DNA of 64,000 bases from positions 1 through 64,000 of the forward strand of contig JAFEFS010000071.1 in NCBI GenBank assembly GCA_018240465.1, written 5' to 3'. The position numbers were made by a program, and so were the translations under genes. Below the pieces are notes generated by a model. It did no database searches. It was not told the DNA's origin and saw nothing but the letters and a program-made list of their open reading frames with translations. This DNA comes from Pseudomonadota bacterium (lineage in GTDB: Bacteria; Pseudomonadota; Gammaproteobacteria; Xanthomonadales; Rhodanobacteraceae). This document shows, piece after piece, positions 8,065 to 18,269 of this stretch. Position 1 is the first letter of the stretch, and each line of letters starts with the position of its first letter.

Positions 8065-8967
8065 TCAGCGATCGGGAAGCTTCTGCAACCAATCGACAAT
8101 CAAAGCCGCAAGCGCGATTCGGCGATCCTGAAAACTATGATCACTTTCAAGCGTGACGGCGGTGACCTTGCCACCGGCGCTGGTCACTGCTTCCGCAAGC
8201 TTCCGGTTATCCTCACCCCGCCCGCGCGACGCGCCGATAATCAGCAGCGGCTCGTGGGTAAGTTCCGCAGCCCAGGACAGGTAGTTCCATTCGGTGCGAT
8301 GGGCTATCGTCTCCGCGACCACGCTGACTGCGGTGGCCCCGTTTAGCGAATTGCCGATGTCGTTGAATCGCTTCTCTGCCGTCGCCGGCAATTCGTTGTT
8401 TGGAACTATATGCATCTGCTCGCCGGTCGAGCCGGCATTCCAGGCATCGATCAGCACGACCCCTTGGAGACGGCGATCGTGGCGGGCGTGTGCAGCGCTC
8501 GCAAACCCGCCCATGCTGTGACCGCCAATCACGATTCGCCGCGCATCGATACCAAACTTTTTTGCAACATCGGTCCGCCGCACAAACTCCATCGCCGCGT
8601 CCGCGTCCTCCAGCACATGCGCGATAGAGAACACCCCCGGGCTGCCCCAAGCACCCCGGTAATGCAGCGTCAGCACATTCCATCCTCCGCGGCGAATAGC
8701 CTGAGCCAAATCGAGATTTTGCTCATTGCCAGGGAATCCATGGAACAGCACCATCGTGGGATGCGGGCCTGAACCACCCGCCAGATAAAAGAACGCGTTC
8801 ATACCCATGCCATGACTGGGTATCAGCACTTCAGCCGAGCTGGGCGGGTGTGCCAAGTCGGGTTCCGGGTCCCTTACCACGGCAGGCGGAATGGGTTGAC
8901 CGGCATCGCCAGCACGAGCCAGCGAGGACAACACGAACAGCAGAGCCACGACAGTCGGAGTCTTCAC
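8065..8967 (-). CDS. Exported alpha/beta hydrolase (dienelactone hydrolase / peptidase S9-like)
   Basis: A 300-residue protein with a signal peptide (MKTPTVVALLFVLSSLARAG). Its alpha/beta-hydrolase core shows an oxyanion-loop HGFPGNEQN (76-84) and the nucleophile elbow GHSMGG with S151. The acid and histidine probably lie near residues 240-280 (SDHSFQDRR is a good candidate for the histidine). It is convergent with the D-amino-acid operon and downstream of the tRNA terminator on the same strand, so it needs its own promoter in the short gap 8968-8991. The substrate is unknown; esterase or peptidase are both possible. Confidence 0.8.
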   Translation of the reverse strand: MKTPTVVALLFVLSSLARAGDAGQPIPPAVVRDPEPDLAHPPSSAEVLIPSHGMGMNAFFYLAGGSGPHPTMVLFHGFPGNEQNLDLAQAIRRGGWNVLTLHYRGAWGSPGVFSIAHVLEDADAAMEFVRRTDVAKKFGIDARRIVIGGHSMGGFASAAHARHDRRLQGVVLIDAWNAGSTGEQMHIVPNNELPATAEKRFNDIGNSLNGATAVSVVAETIAHRTEWNYLSWAAELTHEPLLIIGASRGRGEDNRKLAEAVTSAGGKVTAVTLESDHSFQDRRIALAALIVDWLQKLPDR

Positions 8968-8991
8968 GTGATGCTCCCAACGCCTGAAACG

Positions 8992-9020
8992 AAAAAACCC
9001 CGGATTTACCGGGGTTTTTC
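8992..9020 (-). terminator. Rho-independent terminator after the tRNA genes
   Basis: A perfect inverted repeat, AAAAACCCCGG and CCGGGGTTTTT around a 5-base ATTTA loop. The flanking A and T runs make it able to work on both strands. On the minus strand it ends the tRNA-Ala/tRNA-Glu transcript just before the alpha/beta hydrolase gene. Confidence 0.8.
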
Positions 9021-9051
9021 GGCCTTCCTCGGAATCGGAAGGAAGTATATA

Positions 9052-9127
9052 TGGCGTCCCCAGGGGGATTCGAACCCCCGTTACCGCCGTGAAAGGGCGA
9101 TGTCCTGGGCCTCTAGACGATGGGGAC
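9052..9127 (-). tRNA. tRNA-Glu (anticodon TTC)
   Basis: The reverse strand reads GTCCCCATCGTCTAGAGG at the 5' end, has CCCTTTCACGG as anticodon arm (anticodon TTC) and GGTTCGAATCC as T arm, and ends GGGGACGCCA. The 7-bp acceptor stem is intact and CCA is encoded. Length is 76 bases. It matches the E. coli tRNA-Glu pattern closely. Confidence 0.97.
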
Positions 9128-9170
9128 GCCGAGAAAACCTTGGGTTTGGGAAACCCGTGCGAGGATCAAG

Positions 9171-9246
9171 TGGTGGAGCTAATCGGGATCGAACCGATGA
9201 CCTCCACAATGCCATTGTGGCGCTCTCCCAGCTGAGCTATAGCCCC
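9171..9246 (-). tRNA. tRNA-Ala (anticodon GGC)
   Basis: The reverse strand begins GGGGCTATAGCTCAGCTG and ends TTAGCTCCACCA with CCA encoded. The anticodon stem CCACA/TGTGG encloses loop ATGGCAT, giving anticodon GGC. Length is 76 bases. It is transcribed first, followed by tRNA-Glu after a 43-base spacer that holds a small GGGTTT-GGG-AAACCC hairpin (9142-9156). Confidence 0.97.
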
Positions 9247-9396
9247 ACTTGATCCGCCCGCGGAAAGGCCAGGGATTCCGCGGTTCCGGCCGAATTCCGG
9301 GAATCCGGCCGGTTCGCTGATTCAGTCAAACCGTTTCAGCGAGCCGTAAATTGTAACTGCAAATTTCTTTCGGCGCAAAGCCCTTTCCCGGGTTGC

Positions 9397-11769
9397 TCAG
9401 GCGAAGCGGCTCTTCGCCAGATGCAACCAGGTATCTACGACCGTGTCCGGGTTGAGCGAGATCGACTCGATGCCTTGTTCGAGCAGCCATTGCGCCAGGT
9501 CCGGATGATCGCTCGGGCCCTGGCCGCAGATGCCGACGTATTTGCCTTTCTTCTTCGCGGTCGAGATCGCCATCGACAGCATTTTCTTCACCGCCGGGTT
9601 GCGCTCGTCGAACAGGTTGGCGACGATCGAGGAGTCGCGGTCGAGGCCGAGCGTGAGCTGAGTCAGGTCGTTCGAGCCGATCGAGAAGCCGTCGAAGATG
9701 TCGAGGAACTCGTCGGCGAGCAGTGCATTCGACGGCACTTCGCACATCATGATGACCTTGAGACCGTCCTTGCCCTGTTCGAGGCCGTTTTCGCGCAGTA
9801 CTTCGATCACCTTGCGGCCTTCTTCGAGCGTGCGCACGAACGGGATCATCACCCAGGCATTGGCGAGTCCCATCTCCTCGCGCACTTTTTTCATCGCGCG
9901 GCATTCGAGCGCGAACGACGGCTTGAAGCTCGGATCGACGTAACGGCTCGCGCCGCGGAAGCCGATCATCGGGTTTTCCTCGTGCGGTTCGTAACGCTTG
10001 CCGCCGATCAGATTGGCGTATTCATTCGATTTGAAGTCGGACAGACGCACGATGACCGGATTCGGTGCGAACGCGGCGGTGATCGTCGCGATGCCTTCGG
10101 CGAGACGATCGACGTAGAACTGCACCGGGTCGCCGTAGCCGGCGGTGCGCTCGTCGATCTTGCGCTTGGTTTCCGCGTCCTGCACGGCATATTCGAGCAG
10201 CACCTTCGGATGGATGCCGATATGGCTGGCGATGATCATTTCCAGGCGCGCGAGGCCGACTCCGGCATTCGGCAGCATGGCGAAATCGAACGCGCGCTCG
10301 GGGTTGGCCACGTTCATCATGATCTTGAGCGGGGCAGGCGGCATCTGCGCAAGATCGGCCGTGACTTTCTCGAACTTGAGCAGGCCCTGGTAGATCGTGC
10401 CGGTGTCGCCTTCGGCGCAGGACACCGTGACTTCGGCGCCATCGGGAATCTTGTCGAGCCCGTCGCCCGTGCCGACGACGGCCGGCACGCCGAGTTCGCG
10501 CGCGATGATCGCGGCGTGGCAGGTGCGGCCACCGCGATTGGTCACGATAGCCGCGGCGCGCTTCATCACCGGCTCCCAGTCGGGATCGGTCATGTCGGCG
10601 ACGAGCACGTCGCCGGCCTCGACGCGAGCCATGTCTTTGAGGGAGCGGATCACGCGCGCCTTGCCCGCACCGATCTTCTGGCCGATCGCGCGGCCTTCGG
10701 CGAGCACGGGGCCGCGCTCGTGGAGTTGATAGCGCTCGATCTGGGTGGCGCGCGCGCGCGACTTCACCGTCTCCGGACGCGCCTGCACAATGTATACCTT
10801 GCCGGTGTTGCCGTCCTTCGCCCATTCGACGTCCATCGGGCGACCGTAGTGCTGCTCGATGATCAAGGACTGGCGTGCAAGTTCATGCACATCCTCGTCG
10901 CTGATCGAGAATGCAACGCGGTCGTTGTGCGGCACTTCCTCGATGCGCACGCGCTCGCCGGGCTTGGACGAATACACCATGCGCTGCTGCTTGGCACCGA
11001 TCTGTCGGCGCAGGATCGCGGGTTTGCCCTGGCACAGCGTGGGCTTGTAGACGTAGAACTCGTCCGGATTGACCGCGCCCTGCACGACCATTTCGCCGAG
11101 GCCGTAGCTCGCGGTGACGAACACCGCGTCGCGGAAACCCGATTCGGTGTCGAGCGTGAACAGCACGCCCGAGGCACCAATATCGGAGCGCACCATCAAT
11201 TGCACGCCGGCGGAAAGGAACACGTCCTCGTGTGCGTAGCCGTGATGCACGCGGTAGGCGATGGCGCGATCGTTGTAGAGCGAGGCGAACACTTCCTTGA
11301 TCTTGTGCACGACATCGTCGGCGCCGGAGACGTTGAGGAAGGTTTCCTGCTGGCCAGCGAACGAAGCGTCGGGCAGGTCTTCGGCGGTGGCCGACGAACG
11401 CACGGCGACGGCGACGTTCTCAGCGCCCGCGTTCTTGCACAATCTGGCGTAAGCGGCGCGCACGGCCGCGTCGAATTCGGGGATCAGCGGCGTGTCGATC
11501 ACCCATTGGCGGATCTCGCCGCCGGCACGGGCCAGCGCTTCGACATCATCGACGTCGAGCGTGGCGAGGCGATCCTGGATGCGCTTGGCGAGGCCGCTCT
11601 GCGCGATGAACTGCTTGAACGCATCGGCCGTCGTCGCGAACCCGCCCGGCACCGATACACCGAGCTTGGCAAGGTTGCCGATCATTTCGCCGAGCGAGGC
11701 ATTCTTGCCGCCTACCTTGCCGAGGTCGGACAGACGCAGTTGATCGAGCCACAGAACCAGATCGCTCAA
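9397..11769 (-). CDS. ppsA: Phosphoenolpyruvate synthase
   Basis: A 790-residue protein, the normal length for PEP synthase, which converts pyruvate, ATP and water to PEP, AMP and phosphate in gluconeogenesis. The N-terminal ATP-grasp/nucleotide-binding domain begins [11 protein letters not shown]. The swivelling phosphohistidine domain has GGRTCHAA with H418 as the phosphorylated histidine. The C-terminal PEP/pyruvate barrel ends with [12 protein letters not shown] and SLNPDTV. It is divergent from its own regulator gene (ppsR) across a 132-base gap, an arrangement common in proteobacteria. An extensive antisense reading frame across it is a codon-usage artefact. Confidence 0.97.
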   Translation of the reverse strand: MSDLVLWLDQLRLSDLGKVGGKNASLGEMIGNLAKLGVSVPGGFATTADAFKQFIAQSGLAKRIQDRLATLDVDDVEALARAGGEIRQWVIDTPLIPEFDAAVRAAYARLCKNAGAENVAVAVRSSATAEDLPDASFAGQQETFLNVSGADDVVHKIKEVFASLYNDRAIAYRVHHGYAHEDVFLSAGVQLMVRSDIGASGVLFTLDTESGFRDAVFVTASYGLGEMVVQGAVNPDEFYVYKPTLCQGKPAILRRQIGAKQQRMVYSSKPGERVRIEEVPHNDRVAFSISDEDVHELARQSLIIEQHYGRPMDVEWAKDGNTGKVYIVQARPETVKSRARATQIERYQLHERGPVLAEGRAIGQKIGAGKARVIRSLKDMARVEAGDVLVADMTDPDWEPVMKRAAAIVTNRGGRTCHAAIIARELGVPAVVGTGDGLDKIPDGAEVTVSCAEGDTGTIYQGLLKFEKVTADLAQMPPAPLKIMMNVANPERAFDFAMLPNAGVGLARLEMIIASHIGIHPKVLLEYAVQDAETKRKIDERTAGYGDPVQFYVDRLAEGIATITAAFAPNPVIVRLSDFKSNEYANLIGGKRYEPHEENPMIGFRGASRYVDPSFKPSFALECRAMKKVREEMGLANAWVMIPFVRTLEEGRKVIEVLRENGLEQGKDGLKVIMMCEVPSNALLADEFLDIFDGFSIGSNDLTQLTLGLDRDSSIVANLFDERNPAVKKMLSMAISTAKKKGKYVGICGQGPSDHPDLAQWLLEQGIESISLNPDTVVDTWLHLAKSRFA

Positions 11770-11901
11770 GGATTTCTCCGGTGGATGCGCGGGGGCCGCA
11801 GGGACCTGTCATTTTCGCCGGTTTGTGCGCTGCAAAACAAGTTGACGGCGCGCTGCGCGGCATCGCGTACACTGCGCGCTCCCGCGATTGCGAGTCTTGC
11901 G

Positions 11902-12717
11902 ATGACCCGAAGCGTCTTCTATGTATCCGATGGTACCGGTATCACCGCAGAGACGATCGGACACTCGGTGCTGACCCAGTTCGACGGCGTCGAATTCAAC
12001 ACGTTCCGCATCCCGTTCGTCGATACCGAAGAAAAAGCCCGCGCCGCGGCGGCGCGCATCCGCAACGCCTATACCTCGAACGGGATCAAGCCGATCCTGA
12101 TCAATTCGGTCGTCGACCCGGCCATCGGGGAAGTGCTGGCCGCGTCCGGCGCGCTGATGCTCGACATCTTCGCGCCGTTCATCGCGCCGCTAGAGAGCGA
12201 GCTCGGCATGAAGCGCTCGCGCAGCGTCGGCAAGGCGCACGGCATGACCAACTTCGCCGAATACGAGGCGCGCATCAATGCGACCAACTACGCGCTGACC
12301 CACGACGACGGGCTCGACGTGAACTATGCGGATGCCGACCTGATCCTCGTCGGCGTGTCGCGCGTCGGCAAGACGCCGACCTGTTTGTACATGGCGCTGC
12401 ACTACGGAGTGAAGGCGGCGAACTATCCGCTGACGCCGGATGATCTGGAGCGACTGGAAATTCCGCCGCGGCTCAAGCCGTACAAGCAGCGCCTGTTCGG
12501 TCTCGACATCGATCCGATCCGCCTGTCGCAGGTGCGCGAGGCGCGCAAGCCCGGCAGCAAGTACGCCAAGATCGAGCAGTGCCGCCACGAACTCGCGCTC
12601 GCCGACAAGTTGTTCCGGCGCGAGAACATTCCGGTGCAGAACACGACGCACACATCCATCGAGGAGATCGCGAGCAAGATCCTCGCCTGGCTGGGCATCG
12701 AGAAACACTTGTTCTGA
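11902..12717 (+). CDS. ppsR: PEP synthase regulatory protein (kinase / pyrophosphorylase)
   Basis: A 271-residue DUF299 protein. It starts MTRSVFYVSDGTGITAET, typical of the family, and carries the P-loop GVSRVGKT at 151-158 followed by PTCLYMAL. The family inactivates PEP synthase by ADP-dependent phosphorylation of a threonine next to the catalytic histidine and reactivates it by phosphate-dependent pyrophosphorylysis. The neighbouring ppsA has the expected T-C-H site at 416-418. The start at 11902 is the family's N-terminus; the much longer upstream frame is antisense to ppsA and is rejected. A TTGACG (11842) and TACACT (11868) lie upstream, but the 20-base spacing makes them a weak promoter candidate. 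Confidence 0.96.
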   Translation: MTRSVFYVSDGTGITAETIGHSVLTQFDGVEFNTFRIPFVDTEEKARAAAARIRNAYTSNGIKPILINSVVDPAIGEVLAASGALMLDIFAPFIAPLESELGMKRSRSVGKAHGMTNFAEYEARINATNYALTHDDGLDVNYADADLILVGVSRVGKTPTCLYMALHYGVKAANYPLTPDDLERLEIPPRLKPYKQRLFGLDIDPIRLSQVREARKPGSKYAKIEQCRHELALADKLFRRENIPVQNTTHTSIEEIASKILAWLGIEKHLF

Positions 12718-12838
12718 CGGATGAACCGCGATGACGCCGTGCGCGTCAGCGAATAGCGGCTGCGGATTTCCAACTTACCCCCGGACAACCGAATGCGCAA
12801 GTCTGGCGGGGCAGGGGGACGACGCCTATGATTCGGCC

Positions 12839-13318
12839 ATGTCCGCCGTACTCGAAAAACCTTCCGCCGTGTTGCCGAGCAGGTTCGCCTACCTGATGGG
12901 GCTGTACGCGGAAAACTATCATCGCCTCGCCCGCGTGTTCGCGCCGCAATCACTCGACGTCGGCAGCTATGTGTCTTCGGTCGACGATGGCCTCGACGTG
13001 CAACTCGATCTGCTCGAGCGCCACGCCTACACGCTCGAACTGAAACTGTCCTATCACATGCGCAACGCGGGCGAGGAAACTCCGGCATCCGCCTGGCTGC
13101 GCATGTACAGCGATGCGCACGTCGCCGAGGTTTCGCACTATCACGCCGGCAAGCATCTCTGGCACGCGCTCGGCGCGTTCCCGGCGACCAAGACCCTGTT
13201 CGCGCACCGCATGCGCATGGCGAGCTTCCTCAACCGCTGGCTCGAGTATCTGGCCGAGCAGGGCCATTCGCGTGGTACGCTCGTGGCTTTCGCCGAGGGC
13301 GCGGAAACGCGACAATAG
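12839..13318 (+). CDS. DUF1249 family protein (YqiB-like)
   Basis: A 159-residue protein of the DUF1249/YqiB family, recognised from its N-terminal YLMGLYAENYHRL and the central VSHYHAGKHLWH segment. No enzymatic motif is visible and the family has no established function. In enteric bacteria yqiB sits with nudF and cpdA; here it stands alone between ppsR and pgi. The ATG at 12839 is chosen over the upstream in-frame codon at 12731 because the family N-terminus begins about there. There is no signal peptide or membrane segment, so it is probably cytoplasmic. Confidence 0.8.
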   Translation: MSAVLEKPSAVLPSRFAYLMGLYAENYHRLARVFAPQSLDVGSYVSSVDDGLDVQLDLLERHAYTLELKLSYHMRNAGEETPASAWLRMYSDAHVAEVSHYHAGKHLWHALGAFPATKTLFAHRMRMASFLNRWLEYLAEQGHSRGTLVAFAEGAETRQ

Positions 13319-13370
13319 CCGCGGCTCGTCGCGAAGCGGGCCGTGATTGCCACGCTACACGGAACCCGCC

Positions 13371-15002
13371 ATGCCCAAGCTGACCGAACGTCCCATCTGG
13401 CGCGCGCTTGCCGCGCACTGGCGCGCACGCGATGCGCACCTGCGCAACCTGTTCAGCACGAATCCGCGGCGCGGGGAAAAATACACGCTCGATGCTGCAG
13501 GCTGGTATCTCGATTATTCCAAGCAGCGCGTCGATGATGAAACCCTGCGCTTGCTGCTGCAGCTCGCCGAGGACGCCGGGGTCGCCGCCAGGCGCGATGC
13601 GATGTGGCGCGGCGAGAAGATCAACACGACCGAGCAGCGCGCGGTGTTGCACGTCGCGCTGCGCGCGGCCAGCGATCAGGTCATCGAGGTCGACGGCGGC
13701 AACGTCGTGCCCGGCGTGCACGAGGTGCTCGCGCGCATGGCCGCGTTCGCTACGCGCGTGCGCGAAGGCGAGTGGAAAGGGCATACCGGCAAGCGCATCC
13801 GGCATGTCGTCAACATAGGCATCGGCGGTTCCGATCTTGGCCCGGTGATGGCCTACGAGGCGTTGCGCGCGTACACGCAACGCGACCTCGACTGCCGCTT
13901 CGTCTCCAATGTCGACGGTGCCGATTTCTTCGAGGCGACGCGCGATCTGAAACCCGAGGAAACGCTGTTCATCGTCGCCTCGAAGACGTTCACCACGCAG
14001 GAAACGATGGCCAACGCGCGCGCCGCGCGCGCGTGGACGCTGGCCAAGCTCAAGGATGAGGCCGCGGTGGAGAAGCACTTCGTCGCGGTATCAACGAACG
14101 CCGCGAAAGTCGCAGAATTCGGCATCGATACGGTAAACATGTTCGGCTTCTGGGATTGGGTCGGCGGGCGTTACTCGATGGATTCGGCGATTGGCCTTTC
14201 GACCATGCTCGCGATCGGCCCGGACCAGTTCCGCGCGCTGCTCGATGGCTTCCACGCAATGGACGAGCATTTCCGCAGCGCACCGTTCGCGCAGAACATG
14301 CCGGTGCTGATGGCGCTGATCGGCCTGTGGAACACGAACTTCCTCGGCGCGGCGACGCAGGCGGTACTGCCGTACGCAAACTACCTCAAGCGCTTTCCCG
14401 CCTATCTGCAGCAGCTGACGATGGAAAGCAACGGCAAGTCGGTGACCCTGGACGGCGCGCGCGTCGATCACGACACCGCGGCCGTGTGGTGGGGCGAACC
14501 CGGCACCAACGGACAGCACTCGTTTTACCAGCTCGTGCACCAGGGCACGCGCCTGATTCCCTGTGACTTCATCGGCTTCGTCGAACCGCTGAGCACCTTG
14601 CACGAACAACACGATCTGCTGATGGCCAACCTGTTCGCGCAAAGCGAGGCGCTGGCGTTCGGCAAGACTGCCGAGCAGGTGCGCGCCGAGGGCACGCCGG
14701 AGTGGCTGGTCGCGCATCGCGTGTTCGACGGCAACCGGCCGAGCAATACCCTGCTCGCGCAGCAGTTGACTCCGCACAGCCTCGGCGCGCTGATCGCGCT
14801 CTACGAGCACATCACCTTCGTCCAGGGCGCGATCTGGGATATCGACTCGTTCGACCAATGGGGGGTCGAGCTCGGCAAGCAGTTGGCGCAGAAGATCGCC
14901 GGCGAGATCGCGGCGCCGGGCGATGCGAGCCTGGCGCACGACTCGTCGACCAACGCGTTGATCCGGCGATATCGGATGAACCGCGGCGGGGAAAAAGCGT
15001 GA
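13371..15002 (+). CDS. pgi: Glucose-6-phosphate isomerase
   Basis: A 543-residue protein, the usual length for bacterial Pgi, which interconverts glucose 6-phosphate and fructose 6-phosphate in glycolysis and gluconeogenesis. Family signatures are visible: [16 protein letters not shown] for the sugar-phosphate loop, [13 protein letters not shown], and the C-terminal [14 protein letters not shown]. The conserved [16 protein letters not shown] segment carries the catalytic histidine. The ATG at 13371 (MPKLTERP) fits the family start better than the one at 13347. With ppsA/ppsR upstream it forms a loose group of central carbon genes, each apparently with its own promoter. Confidence 0.97.
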   Translation: MPKLTERPIWRALAAHWRARDAHLRNLFSTNPRRGEKYTLDAAGWYLDYSKQRVDDETLRLLLQLAEDAGVAARRDAMWRGEKINTTEQRAVLHVALRAASDQVIEVDGGNVVPGVHEVLARMAAFATRVREGEWKGHTGKRIRHVVNIGIGGSDLGPVMAYEALRAYTQRDLDCRFVSNVDGADFFEATRDLKPEETLFIVASKTFTTQETMANARAARAWTLAKLKDEAAVEKHFVAVSTNAAKVAEFGIDTVNMFGFWDWVGGRYSMDSAIGLSTMLAIGPDQFRALLDGFHAMDEHFRSAPFAQNMPVLMALIGLWNTNFLGAATQAVLPYANYLKRFPAYLQQLTMESNGKSVTLDGARVDHDTAAVWWGEPGTNGQHSFYQLVHQGTRLIPCDFIGFVEPLSTLHEQHDLLMANLFAQSEALAFGKTAEQVRAEGTPEWLVAHRVFDGNRPSNTLLAQQLTPHSLGALIALYEHITFVQGAIWDIDSFDQWGVELGKQLAQKIAGEIAAPGDASLAHDSSTNALIRRYRMNRGGEKA

Positions 15003-15099
15003 TACGGTTGGCAGTCCGTGCGTGAATCGTGCGCTGGTAAGCGCAATGGGCCGTCACTAGAATGCATCGTCATCAATCAACCACTGCAGGGAGAGTGCA

Positions 15100-15819
15100 A
15101 TGAAGAAGTACGTCATGACCGCCGCAATGGCGCTCACCGGCCTCGCCGCCGCAGGCAGCGCATTCGCCGCGGGCGATGGCCGCCCGGCGATCGGCGTGGC
15201 CGAGTTCAAGAACGAGTCCGGCGCCGGCTGGTGGCGCGGCGGTGTGGGCTGGGAGCTGTCGGGCATGCTCTCGAACGAACTCTCCTCGAGCGGCGATTTC
15301 CGCGTCGTCGAGCGCAACAAGCTGCAGAACGTGCTTGAAGAACAGAATCTCGCCGCGTCCGGCCGCATCGCTCCGGGCACGGGCGCGAAGATCGGCAAGG
15401 TGACGGGCGCGCAGTATCTGGTCATGGGCACGGTGACCTCGTACGAGGAAAACACCTCCGATACCGGCGGCGGCCTGAGCTTCCGCGGCATCGGTCTGGG
15501 TGGCAAGTCGAGCGAAGCCTATCTCGCCGTCGACGTGCGCGTGGTCGACACAACCACCGGCGACATCGCCTATTCGCGCACGATCGAAGGCCGCAGCAAG
15601 GGCGGTGGCCTGTCGGTCGGCATCTTCCGCGGCGGTTTCGGTGGCTCGCTCGCGCACGAGGAAAAAACCCCGGCCGGCAAGGCGATCCGGGCCGCACTGG
15701 TCGAGATCACCGACTACCTCGATTGCGTGATGGTGAAGAAAGACAGCTGCGTAGCCGAATACCGCGGCAAGGAGCAGCATCGTCGCGACAGCAACAAGAA
15801 AGCCCTGAAGCTGGATTAA
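15100..15819 (+). CDS. CsgG/HfaB-family exported protein
   Basis: A 239-residue protein with a clear signal peptide (MKKYVMTAAMALTGLAAAGSAFA). The CsgG-type domain includes IGVAEFKNESG near residue 30, DFRVVERNKLQNVLEEQ near 65-82 and GAQYLVMGTVTSYE near 105. CsgG proteins form the outer-membrane channel for curli subunits, but many family members without curli genes have no known role. No csgA, csgB, csgE or csgF partner lies nearby, and there is no lipobox cysteine at the predicted cleavage site, unlike true CsgG. Curli export is therefore unlikely; an outer-membrane or periplasmic assembly role is possible. Confidence 0.78.
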   Translation: MKKYVMTAAMALTGLAAAGSAFAAGDGRPAIGVAEFKNESGAGWWRGGVGWELSGMLSNELSSSGDFRVVERNKLQNVLEEQNLAASGRIAPGTGAKIGKVTGAQYLVMGTVTSYEENTSDTGGGLSFRGIGLGGKSSEAYLAVDVRVVDTTTGDIAYSRTIEGRSKGGGLSVGIFRGGFGGSLAHEEKTPAGKAIRAALVEITDYLDCVMVKKDSCVAEYRGKEQHRRDSNKKALKLD

Positions 15820-15868
15820 AACGAGGCCACGGACGGCCGAACCGGCTTCGCGATCGAGTCGATCACCC

Positions 15869-15896
15869 AAAAAAAGCGGCCCGAGGGCCGCTTTTC
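15869..15896. terminator. Bidirectional terminator between the CsgG-like gene and rluB
   Basis: GCGGCC (15876-15881) and GGCCGC (15886-15891) pair around a CGAG loop, with A-run and T-run flanks. It lies between convergent genes and can serve both. Confidence 0.8.
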
Positions 15897-15908
15897 TTGT
15901 TGTGGAGT

Positions 15909-17402
15909 TCAGCGCCGTCGCCCGCCGCCGCCGCGGCGCCCCTCGGAAGGGTGCAGGCGATTGCCGATGTCGTCGCGCGGCAGCGGTTCGTCCTGGCGGA
16001 ACGGGCGTTGACCTTGTCCGCCGAAATTGCCCTGATTGCCGCCGCCGCGCGGGCGGTTGTTGTCGCGCTTCGGCTTGAAGCGGTTGCCGGGTTGCGCGCC
16101 GCCTTCGTTCTGCGCGAACGGATTGCGGTTCTGGTGGATCGCTCCGCTGTCGCGCTGGCCACGACCCACATTCTGGTCTTGTCCGCCCGGACGCTGGCGA
16201 TTGCCGCGCTGTGGTCGCTCGTCGCCGGCGAACCAGCTGCGCACGGGCGGCTGGTAGACGCCGATCTGGGTCTGGCCGGCACCGGCACCGCGGCCTTTGC
16301 CGCGACGTGGCTGATTCTGGCGCGCACCGGGCTGGCCGGTGCCCTGTCCGCCGCCGCGCGCTCCCTTGCCCGTGCCTTTGCCCTTGTCCTTGCGCTTGTT
16401 GTTGCGCTTCGTGCCGGGGCGGAACGGGCCATCGTCGCGGATGCGGTCGAACGCGCGCAGTTCGCGCGCCTCATCGGCGTGCGCGCCGCTCCAGGCCTGC
16501 TGCGACTGCGGCGACGGACGGTATTCGTTCGACGCCTTCGCGCGGCGCTGGTTGATCACCGGCTGCAGGGTCAGGCTCGGCTCGGGATCGCCCGCGTTGA
16601 CCAGCGTACGCAACGCCTTCACCGTGTCCGCGTCGAGCGTCTCGCTCTGTCCGCGCAGCAAGCCGCGCGGCAGTTCGACGTTGCCGTAGCGGATACGCTT
16701 CAGGCGGCTGACCATGAGGCCTTGCGATTCCCACATGCGCCGCACCTCACGGTTGCGGCCTTCCTTGAGCATGACGCGAAACCAGGAATGGCTGTCGCCG
16801 CGGCTGATCACGGCGATCTCGTCGAAACGCGCAGGGCCGTCGTCGAGATCGATGCCGGCCTGGAGCTTCTCCAGCACTTCATCCGGCACTTCGCCGTGTA
16901 CGCGGCAGACGTACTCGCGCTCGACCTCGGTCGACGGATGCATCAGCGCATGCGCGAGCGCACCGTCGGTGGTCAGCAGGAGCAGGCCGGTGGTGTTGAT
17001 GTCGAGGCGGCCGACCGAGATCCAGCGCGCACCCTTGATTTGCGGCAGTTGCTCGAAGATCGTCGGCCGGCCTTCCGGATCCTCGCGCGTAGCGACGACG
17101 CCCTCGGGCTTGTTGTAGATCAGCACCCTGGCCTGTTCGGCCGTGTCGTTGACGACGACGAAGACCTTGTTGTCGATCTCGACGCGGTCGCCGGCGCGCA
17201 CGCTGGAACCGATTTCGGCAACCTTGGTATTGACCCGGATCTCGCCGTTCTGGATGCGCTGCTCGAGCATGCGCCGCGAGCCGAGGCCGGCGTTGGCGAG
17301 TACCTTGTGCAGGCGGTCCTCGAAAATGGGGGCACCATCGGGCGCGTCGCCCGGCTGGGGGCGTTTCAGGCTGAGCAGGCTGCGCGATGCAGGCGCGTTC
17401 AT
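15909..17402 (-). CDS. rluB: 23S rRNA pseudouridine(2605) synthase with long R/G/N/Q-rich tail
   Basis: A 497-residue protein. An S4 RNA-binding domain lies at about 28-75 (LHKVLANAGLGSRRMLEQRI). The RsuA/RluB-type catalytic domain has D134 in GRLDINTTG as the conserved pseudouridine synthase aspartate. It modifies U2605 of 23S rRNA. E. coli RluB is about 290 residues; here roughly the last 200 residues are a low-complexity tail rich in Arg, Gly, Asn and Gln, ending GRRGGGGRRR. Such tails occur in xanthomonad RluB and probably bind RNA non-specifically (inference). It overlaps the scpB stop by 4 bases, so scpA-scpB-rluB is an operon. Confidence 0.93.
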   Translation of the reverse strand: MNAPASRSLLSLKRPQPGDAPDGAPIFEDRLHKVLANAGLGSRRMLEQRIQNGEIRVNTKVAEIGSSVRAGDRVEIDNKVFVVVNDTAEQARVLIYNKPEGVVATREDPEGRPTIFEQLPQIKGARWISVGRLDINTTGLLLLTTDGALAHALMHPSTEVEREYVCRVHGEVPDEVLEKLQAGIDLDDGPARFDEIAVISRGDSHSWFRVMLKEGRNREVRRMWESQGLMVSRLKRIRYGNVELPRGLLRGQSETLDADTVKALRTLVNAGDPEPSLTLQPVINQRRAKASNEYRPSPQSQQAWSGAHADEARELRAFDRIRDDGPFRPGTKRNNKRKDKGKGTGKGARGGGQGTGQPGARQNQPRRGKGRGAGAGQTQIGVYQPPVRSWFAGDERPQRGNRQRPGGQDQNVGRGQRDSGAIHQNRNPFAQNEGGAQPGNRFKPKRDNNRPRGGGNQGNFGGQGQRPFRQDEPLPRDDIGNRLHPSEGRRGGGGRRR

Positions 17403-18178
17403 GGGATGTGCTCCGTGGGGGCAGGCGCCGCATCGGCGCTCGTCATGGTGGTGTCGCCTTCGTCGGCGAGATCGTGTGCTTCGTCGGGCGCGTCCGTTCC
17501 GGCCGTATCGGCGGCGGCAGCGGCAGGCGATTCGACGTCGTATTGCGTGCCGTGCGCGGACGTCGCCGCGCCATCGCCATCTATGCTCGCGTCATCCGCC
17601 GTGGCACCGATCGCGACCGGCGCCAGACCGAGCTGCGGTTCGAAATCCGAAAGGTCGCGAATCTCGGCCAGCGGCGGCAGTTCGTCCAGCGACTTCAGGT
17701 TGAAATAGTCGAGGAAGGCGCGCGTAGTGCCGAACAATTCCGGCTTGCCGGGCACGTCGCGGTGGCCAACCGTGCGAATCCATTCGCGCTCTTCCAGCGT
17801 CTTGATGATGTTGCTCGACACGGCCACGCCGCGGATGTTTTCGATCTCGCCGCGCGTGATCGGCTGGCGGTAGGCGATCAGCGCGAGCGTTTCGAGCTGC
17901 GCGCGCGAGTAGCGCGTCTGCCGCTCGGTCCACAGTCGCGACACCCACAGGTTCACCTCGGCGCGAACCTGGTAGCGGAAGCCCGAGGCGACTTCTTTCA
18001 GCTCGATGCCGCGGCCTTCGCAGTCGCGCGCCAATTCGTCGAGCGCGCGTGCAAGGTCGTCGTGGCTCGGCTGCTCGTCCTCGCCGAACAGCGTGAACAG
18101 CTGCGGCAGCGACAGCGGCGCCGACGAAGCGAGCAGGGCGGCCTCGAGGATGCGTTTGAGTTGTTCGAATTCGATCAT
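17399..18178 (-). CDS. scpB: Segregation and condensation protein B
   Basis: A 259-residue ScpB homologue with two winged-helix domains; the conserved ALIAYRQPITRGEIENIRGV lies at about 105-124. It is the kite subunit of the SMC-ScpAB condensin complex that compacts and segregates chromosomes. Residues beyond about 190 form an acidic, Ala/Asp-rich tail not needed for the fold. It lies between scpA (91-base gap) and rluB (4-base overlap). The smc gene of the same complex is about 3.5 kb away on the opposite strand. Confidence 0.94.
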   Translation of the reverse strand: MIEFEQLKRILEAALLASSAPLSLPQLFTLFGEDEQPSHDDLARALDELARDCEGRGIELKEVASGFRYQVRAEVNLWVSRLWTERQTRYSRAQLETLALIAYRQPITRGEIENIRGVAVSSNIIKTLEEREWIRTVGHRDVPGKPELFGTTRAFLDYFNLKSLDELPPLAEIRDLSDFEPQLGLAPVAIGATADDASIDGDGAATSAHGTQYDVESPAAAAADTAGTDAPDEAHDLADEGDTTMTSADAAPAPTEHIP

Positions 18179-18269
18179 GGAAAGTACTTTTCTTTTCGCT
18201 CGTCGTGCTGGTGGCTTTCATCGGCCGCAGCACGGGTCAAGCCGGAATCCAGTGTCTTTGCTCTGTTGC

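Noticed and set aside
9421..11901. Long forward frame fused in front of ppsR
   Set aside because: It is antisense to ppsA. The conserved ppsR protein begins at 11902 (MTRSVFYVSD).
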